This document shows, piece after piece, positions 22,259 through 33,411 of a stretch of 64,000 bases of DNA. The notes beneath the pieces were generated by a model. The model made no database searches. It saw only the letters and a list, made by a program, of their open reading frames with translations, and was not told where the DNA came from. Origin of the DNA: Gammaproteobacteria bacterium (GTDB lineage: Bacteria; Pseudomonadota; Gammaproteobacteria; Pseudomonadales; Balneatricaceae); the NCBI GenBank assembly GCA_030748435.1, contig JASMLZ010000072.1:29911-93910 (forward strand), in the 5' to 3' direction. Numbering within the stretch: position 1 is the first letter of the stretch; the number at the start of each line of letters is the position of its first letter. A program made the position numbers and the translations under genes.

Positions 22259-23113
22259 ATGAAATCTTATTTAGCCACTGCTACGATTCGCTTGTTTGGT
22301 TTGCTGCCCATGATGGTAGCCCAGTTTATTGGTTTGTTAGTAGGCCGTTTATTATTCTGGCTGCCCAACGCAACAAAAAATGAAACCCGCTTAAATATTC
22401 AACGTTGTCTGCCGCAACTTCCCAAGCATCGACAACAAAGCCTGTTAAAAGATAGCCTTGCTCATACGGCTATGGCAATGCTGGAAATGGGCCATAATTG
22501 GTGTGGCGCCAATGCTCTGAATCTGGCGAGAATAAAGCATGTCCAGGGAGATGATTTATTAGCGACAACCCGTACTCGCATTATCCTTACTCCTCATTTG
22601 GGCAATTGGGAGTTATTTGCTGCCTGGTTGGCAAGCCATACCCAACTAACTGCCCTGTATAAGCCCGCTAAATTGCCTGCTTTGGACATGCTGATTGCCA
22701 GTGGTCGTAAAGCGTCAGGTATGGCTTTGGCGCCGGCATCTGCGTCTGGTGTTAAGGCTCTTAAAAAAGCTTTAAAAAAACAGCAGTCTATCCTGATATT
22801 GCCTGATCAGGAGCCTCCTGTGGCAGCGTCTATCGAAGCCACCTTCTTTGCCCAGCCTGCTTATACTATGACATTGGTGGCACAATTAGCGAAAGGCGAA
22901 AATGTACAATTGCTGCTTGGTTGGTCCAGGCGCTTGGGTGTGGGTAAGGGGTTTGCTATTCAATTACTGGATATTACTGATGACCTGCAAGAAGCTAAAT
23001 TAGCAGATTCAGTACAAGCTATGAACGATGCCATAGCTGACCTTATTCTTACAGACCCTGCTCAATACCAGTGGGAATACAGGCGTTTCAAGCATACTCT
23101 GGAGCAGGATTGA
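22259..23113 (+). CDS. LpxL/HtrB-family lysophospholipid/lipid A acyltransferase
   Basis: RIILTPHLGNWELFAAWLA, ILPDQEPPVAASIEATFFAQPAYTM; start placed at MKSYLATA. Confidence 0.8.
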   Translation: MKSYLATATIRLFGLLPMMVAQFIGLLVGRLLFWLPNATKNETRLNIQRCLPQLPKHRQQSLLKDSLAHTAMAMLEMGHNWCGANALNLARIKHVQGDDLLATTRTRIILTPHLGNWELFAAWLASHTQLTALYKPAKLPALDMLIASGRKASGMALAPASASGVKALKKALKKQQSILILPDQEPPVAASIEATFFAQPAYTMTLVAQLAKGENVQLLLGWSRRLGVGKGFAIQLLDITDDLQEAKLADSVQAMNDAIADLILTDPAQYQWEYRRFKHTLEQD

Positions 23114-23149
23114 TTTACTGGTGGATTATGCGTCGAGCTTATTCGCCAG

Positions 23150-23875
23150 AGGAGTTTGATAGAACGTATTATTAAATATAGAACTGGCTGGTGTAAGATT
23201 GCTGGCTATCTGTGGATAAATATTTTGTTGCGGGCAGATTCCGATATAAATCAGGTAAAAAATTCTGATAATGACGTTTGCTTGATATCCAAACAAGGGC
23301 CTTTTATCGCTAACCAGTGCAGTAAGGCATAGTGCTTAATAGTTCCAATCCCATTTCAAAAATACCTTATTTGAATAAGATATATTATTGTTTTAAATAA
23401 AAAATAATTTTTAACCAAAGAAATACGCAAGGTTTATGCTAGGGGTATTAGTAGGTAATAAGTGCTTAAAAGTATTCGCATTTGGGTTTGTTTCTGGCAA
23501 ATTATTTCTCTATACCTTGTATAGACCCTGTTTCTTGAAGTTCTGTATTTTTGTGGATAAGTCTGTTGATACTATTTAATTTTATGTAATATAATATATT
23601 TAAGTTAGCTAAAACATGGGCGTAAATATAGCCAGCAAGGTAAAGGTTTCAAATTGCTCCGGCAGTATGGAAAAAAATCCACTTGGCCGTGGGGCTAATA
23701 TCATCTTGGGGCCTAATCCAGCCTTGTGGCCAATAGATAAGTATCAAAGCACAAACTGCAAAGAATTCCCATCCAGCATCGCCTGCTGATCCGGGGCGGC
23801 CCGAGCTTCAAATTTGATACGTATTGCCAGATTAGGGTAAATAAGATTTAGCCTCTTAAGGCAATTAACACACCT
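23150..23875 (-). pseudogene. Decayed tandem duplicate of the trkH 3' end plus class I methyltransferase gene
   Basis: Collinear nucleotide similarity to about 24050-24890 including the intergenic part (TGTGGATAAxTCTGTTGAxA, AAAACATxGGCGTAAATATAxCCAGxAAGGTAAA, AAATCCACTTGGCCGTGG); in-frame stop (TAG, 23609-23611) replaces a Trp codon near the TrkH C-terminus; no long ORF. Confidence 0.8.
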
Positions 23876-23889
23876 TGTTCTATATTTGC

Positions 23890-24450
23890 TTACTTGCGGG
23901 CAATAAGGAGGGCTTGGCCTGCTATGCTGGGATATTTGTCAGGCAGATAAAGTTCTTGTTCATCTAAATAGACCAGAGGCACCAAGCCACTGAATAGTGT
24001 TAATAATTCGCCGGGTTGTAAGAGAAAATTGTTGTTGCTGGGTTTGCCTGTCAGAGGAATCTGATTGAAGGTCTGATAAAATAGAGTACCGTTGGGTTTG
24101 AGGCTGCTAATTATCTGTGGATAAATATTTCGTTGCAGGTAGGCGCTGACATAAATTAGATCAAATTCTGATGCTGGCCATGTTTGCGTAACATCCAGAC
24201 AGCTGCCTTTTACCTCCAACCTATGCCGTAGGGCATAGTCATTGACGGCCTTGATAGCGACCTCAGAAATGTCCCATGCTTGAACATTAAGTCCCTGCTT
24301 TGCAAGAAAAAATGCGTTTTGACCAAGGCCGCATGCAAGGTCCAGAGCAGAACCGTTAGTGGGTAGTAAGTGTTTATAGGTGCTCAACCAGGGGTTAACT
24401 TTTGGCAGATGATTGCTTTTAGAGTAGCGTTGGTTCCATTTATCCGGCAT
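23890..24450 (-). CDS. Class I SAM-dependent methyltransferase (TehB-like)
   Basis: ALDLACGLGQNAFFLAKQGLNVQAWDIS. Confidence 0.8.
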   Translation of the reverse strand: MPDKWNQRYSKSNHLPKVNPWLSTYKHLLPTNGSALDLACGLGQNAFFLAKQGLNVQAWDISEVAIKAVNDYALRHRLEVKGSCLDVTQTWPASEFDLIYVSAYLQRNIYPQIISSLKPNGTLFYQTFNQIPLTGKPSNNNFLLQPGELLTLFSGLVPLVYLDEQELYLPDKYPSIAGQALLIARK

Positions 24451-24508
24451 TTTGTTTTCCTGTGGATAAATCTGTTGACAGTATTTTTAATAATATATTA
24501 TATTATAT

Positions 24509-25984
24509 TTAATCTCGCCAAAACATAGGCGTAAATATAACCAGTAAGGTAAACACTTCAAGTCGGCCTAACAACATGGAAAAGCACAAAATCCACTTGG
24601 CCGTGGTATTGATATCACCGTAGTGCTCAGCTACGTCACCTAAGCCTGGGCCTAGGTTATTGAGTGTTGCGCCAACTGCGGACCAGGCAGTAACCTGGTC
24701 CAGACCTGTGGCCAAGAGTACAATCATCATCACTATAAATACCAGAGCATACACTGAAAAGAAACCCCATACAGCGTCAGCTACCCGGTCTGGGATGGCT
24801 GTGCCACCGAGCTTGACGCGAATAACTGCATTGGGGTGAATAAGGCGTTGTACTTCTCTTAGCCCCTGTTTTAATACAATTAACACGCGCACCACCTTCA
24901 TGCCACCCCCGGTTGATCCGGCACAGCCACCGATAAAGGCAGCACTAAACAACAGAAATGGTAACATAGCAGGCCAACTGGCAAAGTCAGCAGTGGCATA
25001 ACCGGTAGTGGTAGCAATAGACACGACTTCAAACAGGCCCTGGCGAAAGCTGCCTATCCAGCCCATATTGGTGGCGATACCGAGTGTGATAATGGTCACC
25101 ACGGAGATACTGGCAATAATACTCAGGAAAAACTGGAATTCTTCATCTCGCCAGTAGTGTTGTAGATTAAAGCTGTGATGTTTATTACGCAGCAGTCGGG
25201 CAGTTTGGAAATGTAGCCCAAAGTTAATGGCAGCGAGCAACATAAAGACAATGGCAATGCCTTCGATAACAGGGCTGTCAAAATAGCCCAGGCTGGCATC
25301 ATGGGTGGAAAAGCCCCCAATGGCAATGGTTGAAAAGCTGTGGCAGATGGCATCAAAGGCGCTCATACCGGCCGCCCAATAGGCCAAGGCACAGCTGACT
25401 GTCAGGGCAAGATAAATATACCAAAGGTGTTTGGCTGTTTCGGTAATGCGTGGGGTTAGCTTGGAGTCTTTAACAGGCCCCGGTGTTTCTGCCCGGTATA
25501 GCTGCATGCCACCAATGCCCAGCATGGGTAAAATGGCCACCGCCAGGACGATAATACCCATACCACCAAACCATTGTAACAGCTGCCGATAGAAGAGGAT
25601 GGATTCTGGTAGGTAGTCAATCTTAATAACCACTGTGGCACCGGTAGTGGTAAGCCCGGAGAGGGATTCAAACAGGGCATCAACAAATTGCCAATTTACT
25701 TGCCATGGCTTTACCAGATATAGAGGCAGGGCGCCGAATATGCCCAGGATCGTCCAAAACATGACGACAATGACAAAGCCGTCACGCGTGCGCAGTACTT
25801 TTTGGTGTTTAGCTGCCGGCAGCCAGGTGACTAGCCCAACTGCCAGGGTAATGACAAAGGCTTCTATAAAAGCCATATGAGCACCATCTTGATAGATAAA
25901 AGACACCAGCAGGGGTGGCAGCATGGCCAGACTGAATACCATCAGGAGGATGCCAATAATTTTCTGAGTAACTCGCAGGTGCAT
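24509..25984 (-). CDS. trkH: Trk potassium uptake protein TrkH
   Basis: ALFESLSGLTTTGATV, SFSTIAIGGFSTHDAS, GCAGSTGGGMKVVR, LLGRLEVFTLLVIFTPMFWRD. Confidence 0.95.
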   Translation of the reverse strand: MHLRVTQKIIGILLMVFSLAMLPPLLVSFIYQDGAHMAFIEAFVITLAVGLVTWLPAAKHQKVLRTRDGFVIVVMFWTILGIFGALPLYLVKPWQVNWQFVDALFESLSGLTTTGATVVIKIDYLPESILFYRQLLQWFGGMGIIVLAVAILPMLGIGGMQLYRAETPGPVKDSKLTPRITETAKHLWYIYLALTVSCALAYWAAGMSAFDAICHSFSTIAIGGFSTHDASLGYFDSPVIEGIAIVFMLLAAINFGLHFQTARLLRNKHHSFNLQHYWRDEEFQFFLSIIASISVVTIITLGIATNMGWIGSFRQGLFEVVSIATTTGYATADFASWPAMLPFLLFSAAFIGGCAGSTGGGMKVVRVLIVLKQGLREVQRLIHPNAVIRVKLGGTAIPDRVADAVWGFFSVYALVFIVMMIVLLATGLDQVTAWSAVGATLNNLGPGLGDVAEHYGDINTTAKWILCFSMLLGRLEVFTLLVIFTPMFWRD

Positions 25985-25992
25985 ATTGGGCC

Positions 25993-27375
25993 CTAGAAAA
26001 AGGTAAGAGCGACGGCAAACAGGCGCTCAACTTCATTTATCATGCGTCTATCTGTCAGGAAAAGTATAACATGGTCGTTATTTTCAATAACGGTATCATG
26101 ATGTGCCATAAGCACTTTTTCTTTTCTTACAATGGCGCCAAAGCTGGTGCCCTGAGGCAGGTCTATTTGCTCCAGACGACGGCCTACTACCTGAGAGGTT
26201 TTGAGATCTCCATGGGCAATCACTTCTATGGCTTCAGCTGCGCCACGGCGCAACGAGTGTACATTGACGATATCGCCACGGCGCACATGGGTAAGCAAGC
26301 TACTAACGGTGGTTTGTTGTGGAGAAATGGCAATATCAATAGTGCCATCTTCAATCAGGTCCACATAAGCCGGGTTGCTGATTAAGGTCATCACATTGCG
26401 TACACCCAGGCGTTTAGCCAACATGGAAGCCATAATATTGGCTTCGTCGTCATTGGTTAAAGCACAAAATACATCGGTAGCTTCAATATTTTCTTCAATT
26501 AACAAATCCTGATCAGAAGCACTGCCGTGCAGTACAATCACATCGTTCAGGGTATCGGCCAATTGCTCACAACGTGCCAGGCCGCGTTCGATCATTTTTA
26601 CCCGAAAGTCCTTGGACAGGTTGCGGGCCAGGCGGGAGCCAATATTACCACCACCGGCAATCATAATTTTCTTATAGGGCTTTTCCAAGCGCCTAAGTTC
26701 GCCCATTACCGCGCGAATATCCTGCTTGGCGGCAATAAAAAAGACTTCATCATCGACATGAATTTCTGTGTCACCTTCAGGCACGATAGCGTGGTCTTTA
26801 CGGAAGATGGCTGCGACTCGCGTATCAATGCTGGGCATATGCTGCCGCAGGTTGGCAATAGGCTGGCCTACCAGAGGTCCCCCCAAGCGGGCTTTTACGG
26901 CTACTAGTTGTACACGACCATCAGCAAAATCAAGTACCTGAAGAGCGCTGGGGTTTTCGATCAGACGTTGCACGTGCTTGGTTACCAGCTTCTCTGGGCT
27001 GATAATAACATCAATGGGGAAGGCACCACTTTCGCTCTTAAATAAGGCCCCTCGCTGATTCAGATATTGATGTGAGCGAATACGGCTGATGGTGGTGGGG
27101 GTGAGATAGACGTGTTTGGCGATCTGACAAGCCACCATATTGACTTCATCGCTATTGGTTACTGCCACCAGCATATCAGCATCTTCTGCACCAGCAGCCT
27201 CCAGTATATTGGGCAGTGAGGCAGCGCCTGCTACGGTACGGATATCCAGACGATCCTGCAGATCCTTAAGGGCTGCCGTATCCTGATCCACCATGGTGAT
27301 GTCATTAGCATCAATGGCCAGGTTTTCCGCCAGGGTTTTGCCGACCTGGCCGGCACCGAGAATGATTATTTTCAT
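25993..27375 (-). CDS. trkA: Trk potassium uptake NAD-binding protein TrkA
   Basis: [20 protein letters not shown], second Rossmann domain [15 protein letters not shown]. Confidence 0.95.
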   Translation of the reverse strand: MKIIILGAGQVGKTLAENLAIDANDITMVDQDTAALKDLQDRLDIRTVAGAASLPNILEAAGAEDADMLVAVTNSDEVNMVACQIAKHVYLTPTTISRIRSHQYLNQRGALFKSESGAFPIDVIISPEKLVTKHVQRLIENPSALQVLDFADGRVQLVAVKARLGGPLVGQPIANLRQHMPSIDTRVAAIFRKDHAIVPEGDTEIHVDDEVFFIAAKQDIRAVMGELRRLEKPYKKIMIAGGGNIGSRLARNLSKDFRVKMIERGLARCEQLADTLNDVIVLHGSASDQDLLIEENIEATDVFCALTNDDEANIMASMLAKRLGVRNVMTLISNPAYVDLIEDGTIDIAISPQQTTVSSLLTHVRRGDIVNVHSLRRGAAEAIEVIAHGDLKTSQVVGRRLEQIDLPQGTSFGAIVRKEKVLMAHHDTVIENNDHVILFLTDRRMINEVERLFAVALTFF

Positions 27376-27469
27376 AACGGTCGCTTCAGTGATGTGAGCC
27401 GATTTGCTTGCTATGATACCAGAAACCACAGGCGTGTCATGGGTATTAGCATCAGCTTGGTAAAGTTTG

Positions 27470-28771
27470 TTACGGGAATGCCTTTTTTAGTACGGCATAA
27501 TAAAAGCCGTCATGTCCGTCAGGTCGGGGGAAGAGCTGACGGCCATAGTCAGTTGCTTGCCCCCAGTCAGCCACAATGGCTTGTTGTTGAGCATCTTCCT
27601 GCGCCTGCAAAAAGCGTTTAATAATGCGTTCGTTTTCCTGTCGTAGCACAGAGCAGGTGGCATAAACCAGCAGGCCTCCGGGTGCCAGAGTGGGCCATAA
27701 TTGCTGCAATAAAGTCAGTTGTAACTGGGCCAAACGCGTAATATCTTCATTGCTGCGTAGCAGCTTTATATCTGGATTACGGCGAATGACCCCGGTGGCG
27801 GAACAGGGGGCATCCAATAAAATACGTTCAAAGGCTTGACCATCCCACCAACTCTCCGGCTGGCTGGCATCGGCGCAAATAACCTCGGCTGACAATTGCA
27901 AACGTTGCAGATTATCATGTAATCGGCCAATACGGCGCTGTTCCAGCTCAACTGCAGTTACTTGCACATCAGCAATTTCCAGCAGGTGACCAGTTTTTCC
28001 GCCCGGTGCTGCACAGGCATCAAGTACCCGCTGGCCGGTCTGTAAGTCTAACAGGGTTGGTGCCAATTGTGGTGCTTCATCCTGCACGCTCACCCAGCCT
28101 TGCGCAAAGCCCGGCAGTTCATCGACCTGACAAGAGTTGGCTAACTGTACACCCCAAGGGCTAAAGGTACAGGCCTTGGCCTGGATATTGGCTTTTGCCA
28201 GCAACGCCAGATACTCGGGTGTGGTGTGATGACGTTGATTGACACGCAGTGTCATAGGGGCTTGCTGATCATTGGCACAGAGTATAGCTTGCCAATAATC
28301 GGGCCAGTGATTGGCCAGTTTTACCTGTAGCCAATGGGGATGGTTGTAGTGGAATTCTGGTGTATCCTCTAACGCCTGCGGTAGCGTTTCACGTTGGCGT
28401 AAAAATGCTCTCAGCACACCATTGATCAGTGCCGGTGCCCAAGCTTGGCCGCTGGCTTTAGCGGCCTCCACGCAACTGCCAACAGCGGCATGATGGGGAG
28501 TGCGCATATGGGAAAGCTCGTACAGCCCCACTAGCATAAGCGCATAGATATCAAGATCGCGGTTACGCAGAGGCTTATTGAGCAGATGTTGAGCAATGCT
28601 GTTAAGTTGGGGGTAATAGCGGCAGGTTCCGTACACCATTTGTGATAGCAGCGCTCGTTCTTTTGCTTCCGCCTGAGTTAAAGCAAGGGGTAGGCTTGCA
28701 GCCAAAGAGCCCTGTTCACGCAGCACTTCGGTAATGGCCAGAGCAGCCAGATAGCGAGTCGGATCTGCCAT
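27470..28771 (-). CDS. rsmB: 16S rRNA (cytosine-967-C5) methyltransferase RsmB (start at [13 protein letters not shown])
   Basis: [41 protein letters not shown]. Confidence 0.95.
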   Translation of the reverse strand: MADPTRYLAALAITEVLREQGSLAASLPLALTQAEAKERALLSQMVYGTCRYYPQLNSIAQHLLNKPLRNRDLDIYALMLVGLYELSHMRTPHHAAVGSCVEAAKASGQAWAPALINGVLRAFLRQRETLPQALEDTPEFHYNHPHWLQVKLANHWPDYWQAILCANDQQAPMTLRVNQRHHTTPEYLALLAKANIQAKACTFSPWGVQLANSCQVDELPGFAQGWVSVQDEAPQLAPTLLDLQTGQRVLDACAAPGGKTGHLLEIADVQVTAVELEQRRIGRLHDNLQRLQLSAEVICADASQPESWWDGQAFERILLDAPCSATGVIRRNPDIKLLRSNEDITRLAQLQLTLLQQLWPTLAPGGLLVYATCSVLRQENERIIKRFLQAQEDAQQQAIVADWGQATDYGRQLFPRPDGHDGFYYAVLKKAFP

Positions 28772-28776
28772 GTGAG

Positions 28777-29724
28777 CTAGCAACCCAGTTGACTGCCTAC
28801 AGGCAGCTTTGATTGCAGATTTTTGAGCTGTGGGCCAGTTATGGTTTTCCCCCCAGGCCACTGTAATTGGGTAATCAATAACTGACCCTGGCCACAGGCC
28901 ACATTAATGCCCTGTTTACTATAGCCCAGGATACTGCCCGGCTGAGCACTCATATTGGTGTCTGTTAGTACTACCGTTGACCAAATACGCAAACGTTGCT
29001 CACCATAGTCCGTATAGGCCACAGGCCAGGGGTTTAAGCCGCGGACTTGTCGGTTGATGGCCTGAGCGGAGGTATGCCAATCAATAACGCCTTCTGCTTT
29101 GCTTAGTTTGGTGGCGTAGCAGGCTTGGCTATCATCCTGCTGCTCGGCCCTAAGCACCTCTATTTGTTGCAGGGCCTCCAGCAAACCTGCGCGGCCACTG
29201 GTGGCAAGCCTGTCATGCAGGCTGGCTGATGTATCCGCCTCATCTATAGTGATGCTCCGCTTAAGCAACATGGGGCCTGTATCAAGACCGGCTGCCATTT
29301 GCATTATAGTTACCCCGGTTGTTTTATCGCCGGCTAGCAAGGCCCGTTGAATGGGTGCCGCACCTCGCCAGCGTGGGAGCAGAGAAGCGTGCACGTTAAT
29401 ACAGCCTAGGCGAGGTGTTTGTAATACTGCTTCGGGTAATAGCAGGCCATAAGCCACCACCACCATAATATCGGCTTGATAATCAGCCAGTTTGGCCTGT
29501 GCAGCGGGGGCCTTTAGTGACAGTGGTTGTTGTACTTCAACATTGTGCGCGTCGGCCAACTGTTTAACTGGGCTGGCAGTGAGCTTGCGGCCGCGACCGG
29601 CTGGGCGATCAGGTTGGCTATACACGGCCACTACCTGATGCTCGCTATCAAGCAGCGCTTGTAGATGTTGGGCGGCAAATTCAGGTGTGCCGGCGAAGAT
29701 AATGCGCAAGGCTTGGGTGCTCAC
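28777..29724 (-). CDS. fmt: Methionyl-tRNA formyltransferase
   Basis: RIIFAGTPEFAAQHLQALL, INVHASLLPRWRGAAPIQRAL. Confidence 0.97.
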   Translation of the reverse strand: MSTQALRIIFAGTPEFAAQHLQALLDSEHQVVAVYSQPDRPAGRGRKLTASPVKQLADAHNVEVQQPLSLKAPAAQAKLADYQADIMVVVAYGLLLPEAVLQTPRLGCINVHASLLPRWRGAAPIQRALLAGDKTTGVTIMQMAAGLDTGPMLLKRSITIDEADTSASLHDRLATSGRAGLLEALQQIEVLRAEQQDDSQACYATKLSKAEGVIDWHTSAQAINRQVRGLNPWPVAYTDYGEQRLRIWSTVVLTDTNMSAQPGSILGYSKQGINVACGQGQLLITQLQWPGGKTITGPQLKNLQSKLPVGSQLGC

Positions 29725-29835
29725 AAGTGCTCCTTGAGTGGCAAAGGTTTAGGCAATCTCTGCTCAATAAAATCAATAGCTTAGAGGTTGCTGCGTCGCC
29801 AGACTTCTGGTCATGGTGAAGGTTGCAGAGATGCT

Positions 29836-30351
29836 CTAAGAACCCTGTTGTTGCAGGCGGTGCTTTTTCTCCAGCTTCTTGCGAATGCGATCGCGCTTGA
29901 GGCGCGACAGATAATCCACAAATAACTTGCCATTCAAGTGATCCAGTTCGTGCTGAATGCAGATGGCCAATAAGCCACTGGCCTGTGCCTCAATAGGGTT
30001 GCCATCACGATTCAGGGCGCGATAGATAATATGACTATGACGTTCTATATCATCATAGAATTCTGGTACCGACAGACAGCCCTCCTGATAATTATCCATG
30101 ACGTCATCTATCGCTTCCCATTCCGGGTTAATCAATACCAGAGGCGCATCACCTTCATCGGAAACGTCAATCACGACAATACGCTGGTGCACATCGATTT
30201 GAGTGGCGGCCAGACCAATACCGGGCGCAGCGTACATGGTTTCCAGCATATCGTCAGTAAGTTGCCGGATAGCGTCCGTCACCTCTTCTACGGGCTTTGC
30301 AATTTTGCGCAGGCGAGGGTCGGGGAATTCAAGTATGGGTAGCAGGGCCAT
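29836..30351 (-). CDS. def: Peptide deformylase
   Basis: [30 protein letters not shown]. Confidence 0.97.
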   Translation of the reverse strand: MALLPILEFPDPRLRKIAKPVEEVTDAIRQLTDDMLETMYAAPGIGLAATQIDVHQRIVVIDVSDEGDAPLVLINPEWEAIDDVMDNYQEGCLSVPEFYDDIERHSHIIYRALNRDGNPIEAQASGLLAICIQHELDHLNGKLFVDYLSRLKRDRIRKKLEKKHRLQQQGS

Positions 30352-30401
30352 GATTTGTGTTGCTCAAGTAAAACCAAAAAAACGAACTAGAATTGTATCA
30401 T

Positions 30402-30642
30402 CCTAGAAACCTCAGTTGAACACAGGATTTGCGCTGGGAGACGGAGCCGCAAAACAAGGCGCCCCTCGCAGGCAATGGCCCTAGTCCTTGGCAAGAGCGG
30501 CAACGATGGCTTGTGGTTGTGGATCCAGCGCAAAACAGTGTAGCGCTTTTGCACTCATCTGTAGGGTAAATAGAATAGCTGGCCATTTTAATTGTATTTT
30601 AACCCCTTATGCAAGATATAAGCGATCAACTGAGGCTTTTAG
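30402..30642 (+). repeat. Intergenic repeat family A, copy 2 (241 bp, best terminal inverted repeats)
   Basis: CCTAGAAACCTCAGTTGA ... TCAACTGAGGCTTTTAGG; same length and order as 5947-6187. Confidence 0.92.
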
Positions 30643-30681
30643 GATCATTAAGTTTAATGCAATTTATGGCAGGGAGGCCGT

Positions 30682-31842
30682 ATGCACAGACCAAGCAGAA
30701 TATTTGCAGATAATGATTTAAATGGACAACAAGGGCAGTTGGCTGATTGGCTCTGGTTGGCTTTGACAGAACTGCATTTAAGCTTTACTCAGAGCCGCAA
30801 GCTAGTGCAACAATGGCCTCATATTGAGGAGCTGTTTTATAACATAGATTTAAACCAACTCAGGCACTTTCTCTCGCGCCAGCAACTTGAGCGTTGGCAA
30901 CGACTAAGAAAAATCGATTTACCCACCCACTTTCGGCAACATTACCGTTGGCTGCAGACGCATCAGACGCACCTTCTTACCTGGCATGATGTGTGTTTTC
31001 CCAAACAGCTTAAACTATTGCACGATTGCCCGGGTTGGCTATGGGTGCAAGGTAATATTGATTTATTGGCTGATCCGGCTATTGCTATGGTGGGTGGGCG
31101 TCGAGCCAGTCCATCGGGCTTGGCTTTGGCCAAGGAATATGCTCAGGCTTTGGCGAGTGCAGGATTAACTGTGGTAAGTGGTTTGGCTATTGGCGTTGAT
31201 GGTGCCAGCCATGCTGGCGCATTGGCAGTAGGAGGAGATACTATTGCCGTACTGGGGTCGGGCTTAGCCAAGATATATCCAGCCAGACACCAGCAGTTGG
31301 CCAAAGATATCGTTACCAGTGGTGGGGCTCTGGTTTCTCCTTGGCCGTTATTTCTGCCAGCCATGCCCCACCAGTTTCCTGCCCGTAACAGCATTGTCAG
31401 TGGCTTAAGTCTTGGTGTGCTAGTCGTAGAAGCGGCACCAAAAAGCGGTTCTCTAATTACTGCGAAAACAGCTCTGGAACAGGGGCGAGAGGTCTTTGCC
31501 TTGCCTGCCAGTACCCACAACCGGCAGGCTCAGGGGAGTTTAGGACTGTTGCGAGAGGGGGCTTGCTTGGTGTATACACCGCAACAGATTATTGCGGAAT
31601 TGGCACCTATGTTAAGTGAGTCAATTACCCGGCCCGCGGCAACCGAGCAATGCTCTCCCACACAACATTTATCAGCTCAATTACAACAATTGTTAAATCA
31701 GTTTGGCTCTGACCCCCTGCCTATTGATATAATCTGCCAACAATTGGCCTTACCCTATGCCGAAGTGGCGGCCCAGCTTATGGAACTAACCCTGCTGGGC
31801 TATTTGGCAGAGGGGCCACAGGGCTATGAACGTATTGGATAG
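30682..31842 (+). CDS. dprA: DNA processing protein DprA/Smf
   Basis: AMVGGRRASPSGLALAKEYAQALASAGLTVVSGLAIGVDGASHAGAL, SGLSLGVLVVEAAPKSGSLITAKTALEQGREVFALP. Confidence 0.95.
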   Translation: MHRPSRIFADNDLNGQQGQLADWLWLALTELHLSFTQSRKLVQQWPHIEELFYNIDLNQLRHFLSRQQLERWQRLRKIDLPTHFRQHYRWLQTHQTHLLTWHDVCFPKQLKLLHDCPGWLWVQGNIDLLADPAIAMVGGRRASPSGLALAKEYAQALASAGLTVVSGLAIGVDGASHAGALAVGGDTIAVLGSGLAKIYPARHQQLAKDIVTSGGALVSPWPLFLPAMPHQFPARNSIVSGLSLGVLVVEAAPKSGSLITAKTALEQGREVFALPASTHNRQAQGSLGLLREGACLVYTPQQIIAELAPMLSESITRPAATEQCSPTQHLSAQLQQLLNQFGSDPLPIDIICQQLALPYAEVAAQLMELTLLGYLAEGPQGYERIG

Positions 31843-31851
31843 AGACTAATT

Positions 31852-32412
31852 ATGACCAGTGACTGGCATATCAATAATGCTGTGGCTGCGGTACGACAGG
31901 AGGGTGTTATTGCCTATCCCACCGAGGCTGTTTGGGGTTTGGGTTGTGACCCTTGGAGCTTGTCGGCTGTGCAACAAATATGGCGATTAAAACAACGTCC
32001 CTGGCATAAGGGCCTGATATTGGTGGCCTCGCGATGGCAGCATATTCAGCCGTTAATTGAGCCTTGTGACGATGAGCAGATTGAGCGCTTAACAAACACT
32101 TGGCCTGGGCCTAATACCTGGTTGTTGCCTGATGTTGGCAACTGGGTGCCTGTCTGGATCAAAGGCCAGCATACCAGTGTGGCGGTGCGCATTTCGGCCC
32201 ACCCTCTGGTCAGCAGGCTGTGTGATGCTTTAGGTGGGCCAATTGTCTCCACCTCGGCTAATCCGGCTGCTGTCGCCCCGGCCCGTACACGCTTAAAGGT
32301 GCGCCAGTACTTTGGCGCACAGTTGGACTATGTCTTACCCGGTCATTTGGGCATGTCGCGCCAACCTACACAGGTCAGAGACCTGCTTACGAATAAGATT
32401 ATACGCGTCTAG
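31852..32412 (+). CDS. tsaC: L-threonylcarbamoyladenylate synthase TsaC
   Basis: GVIAYPTEAVWGLGCDP, PIVSTSANPA. Confidence 0.93.
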   Translation: MTSDWHINNAVAAVRQEGVIAYPTEAVWGLGCDPWSLSAVQQIWRLKQRPWHKGLILVASRWQHIQPLIEPCDDEQIERLTNTWPGPNTWLLPDVGNWVPVWIKGQHTSVAVRISAHPLVSRLCDALGGPIVSTSANPAAVAPARTRLKVRQYFGAQLDYVLPGHLGMSRQPTQVRDLLTNKIIRV

Positions 32413-32447
32413 ACCAGACATTAACTAACCACCAGGCAGGAATATAA

Positions 32448-33362
<915 letters not shown>

Positions 33363-33411
33363 ATCATGTAGTTGCATTTCTATTTGTTGCATAATCTATG
33401 GGAATATAATA

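Noticed and set aside
29752-29836. Inverted repeat GCAATCTCTGC ... GTTGCAGAGATGC between fmt and def
   Set aside because: Imperfect arms; no second copy convincingly identified in the window, so not raised to a repeat family
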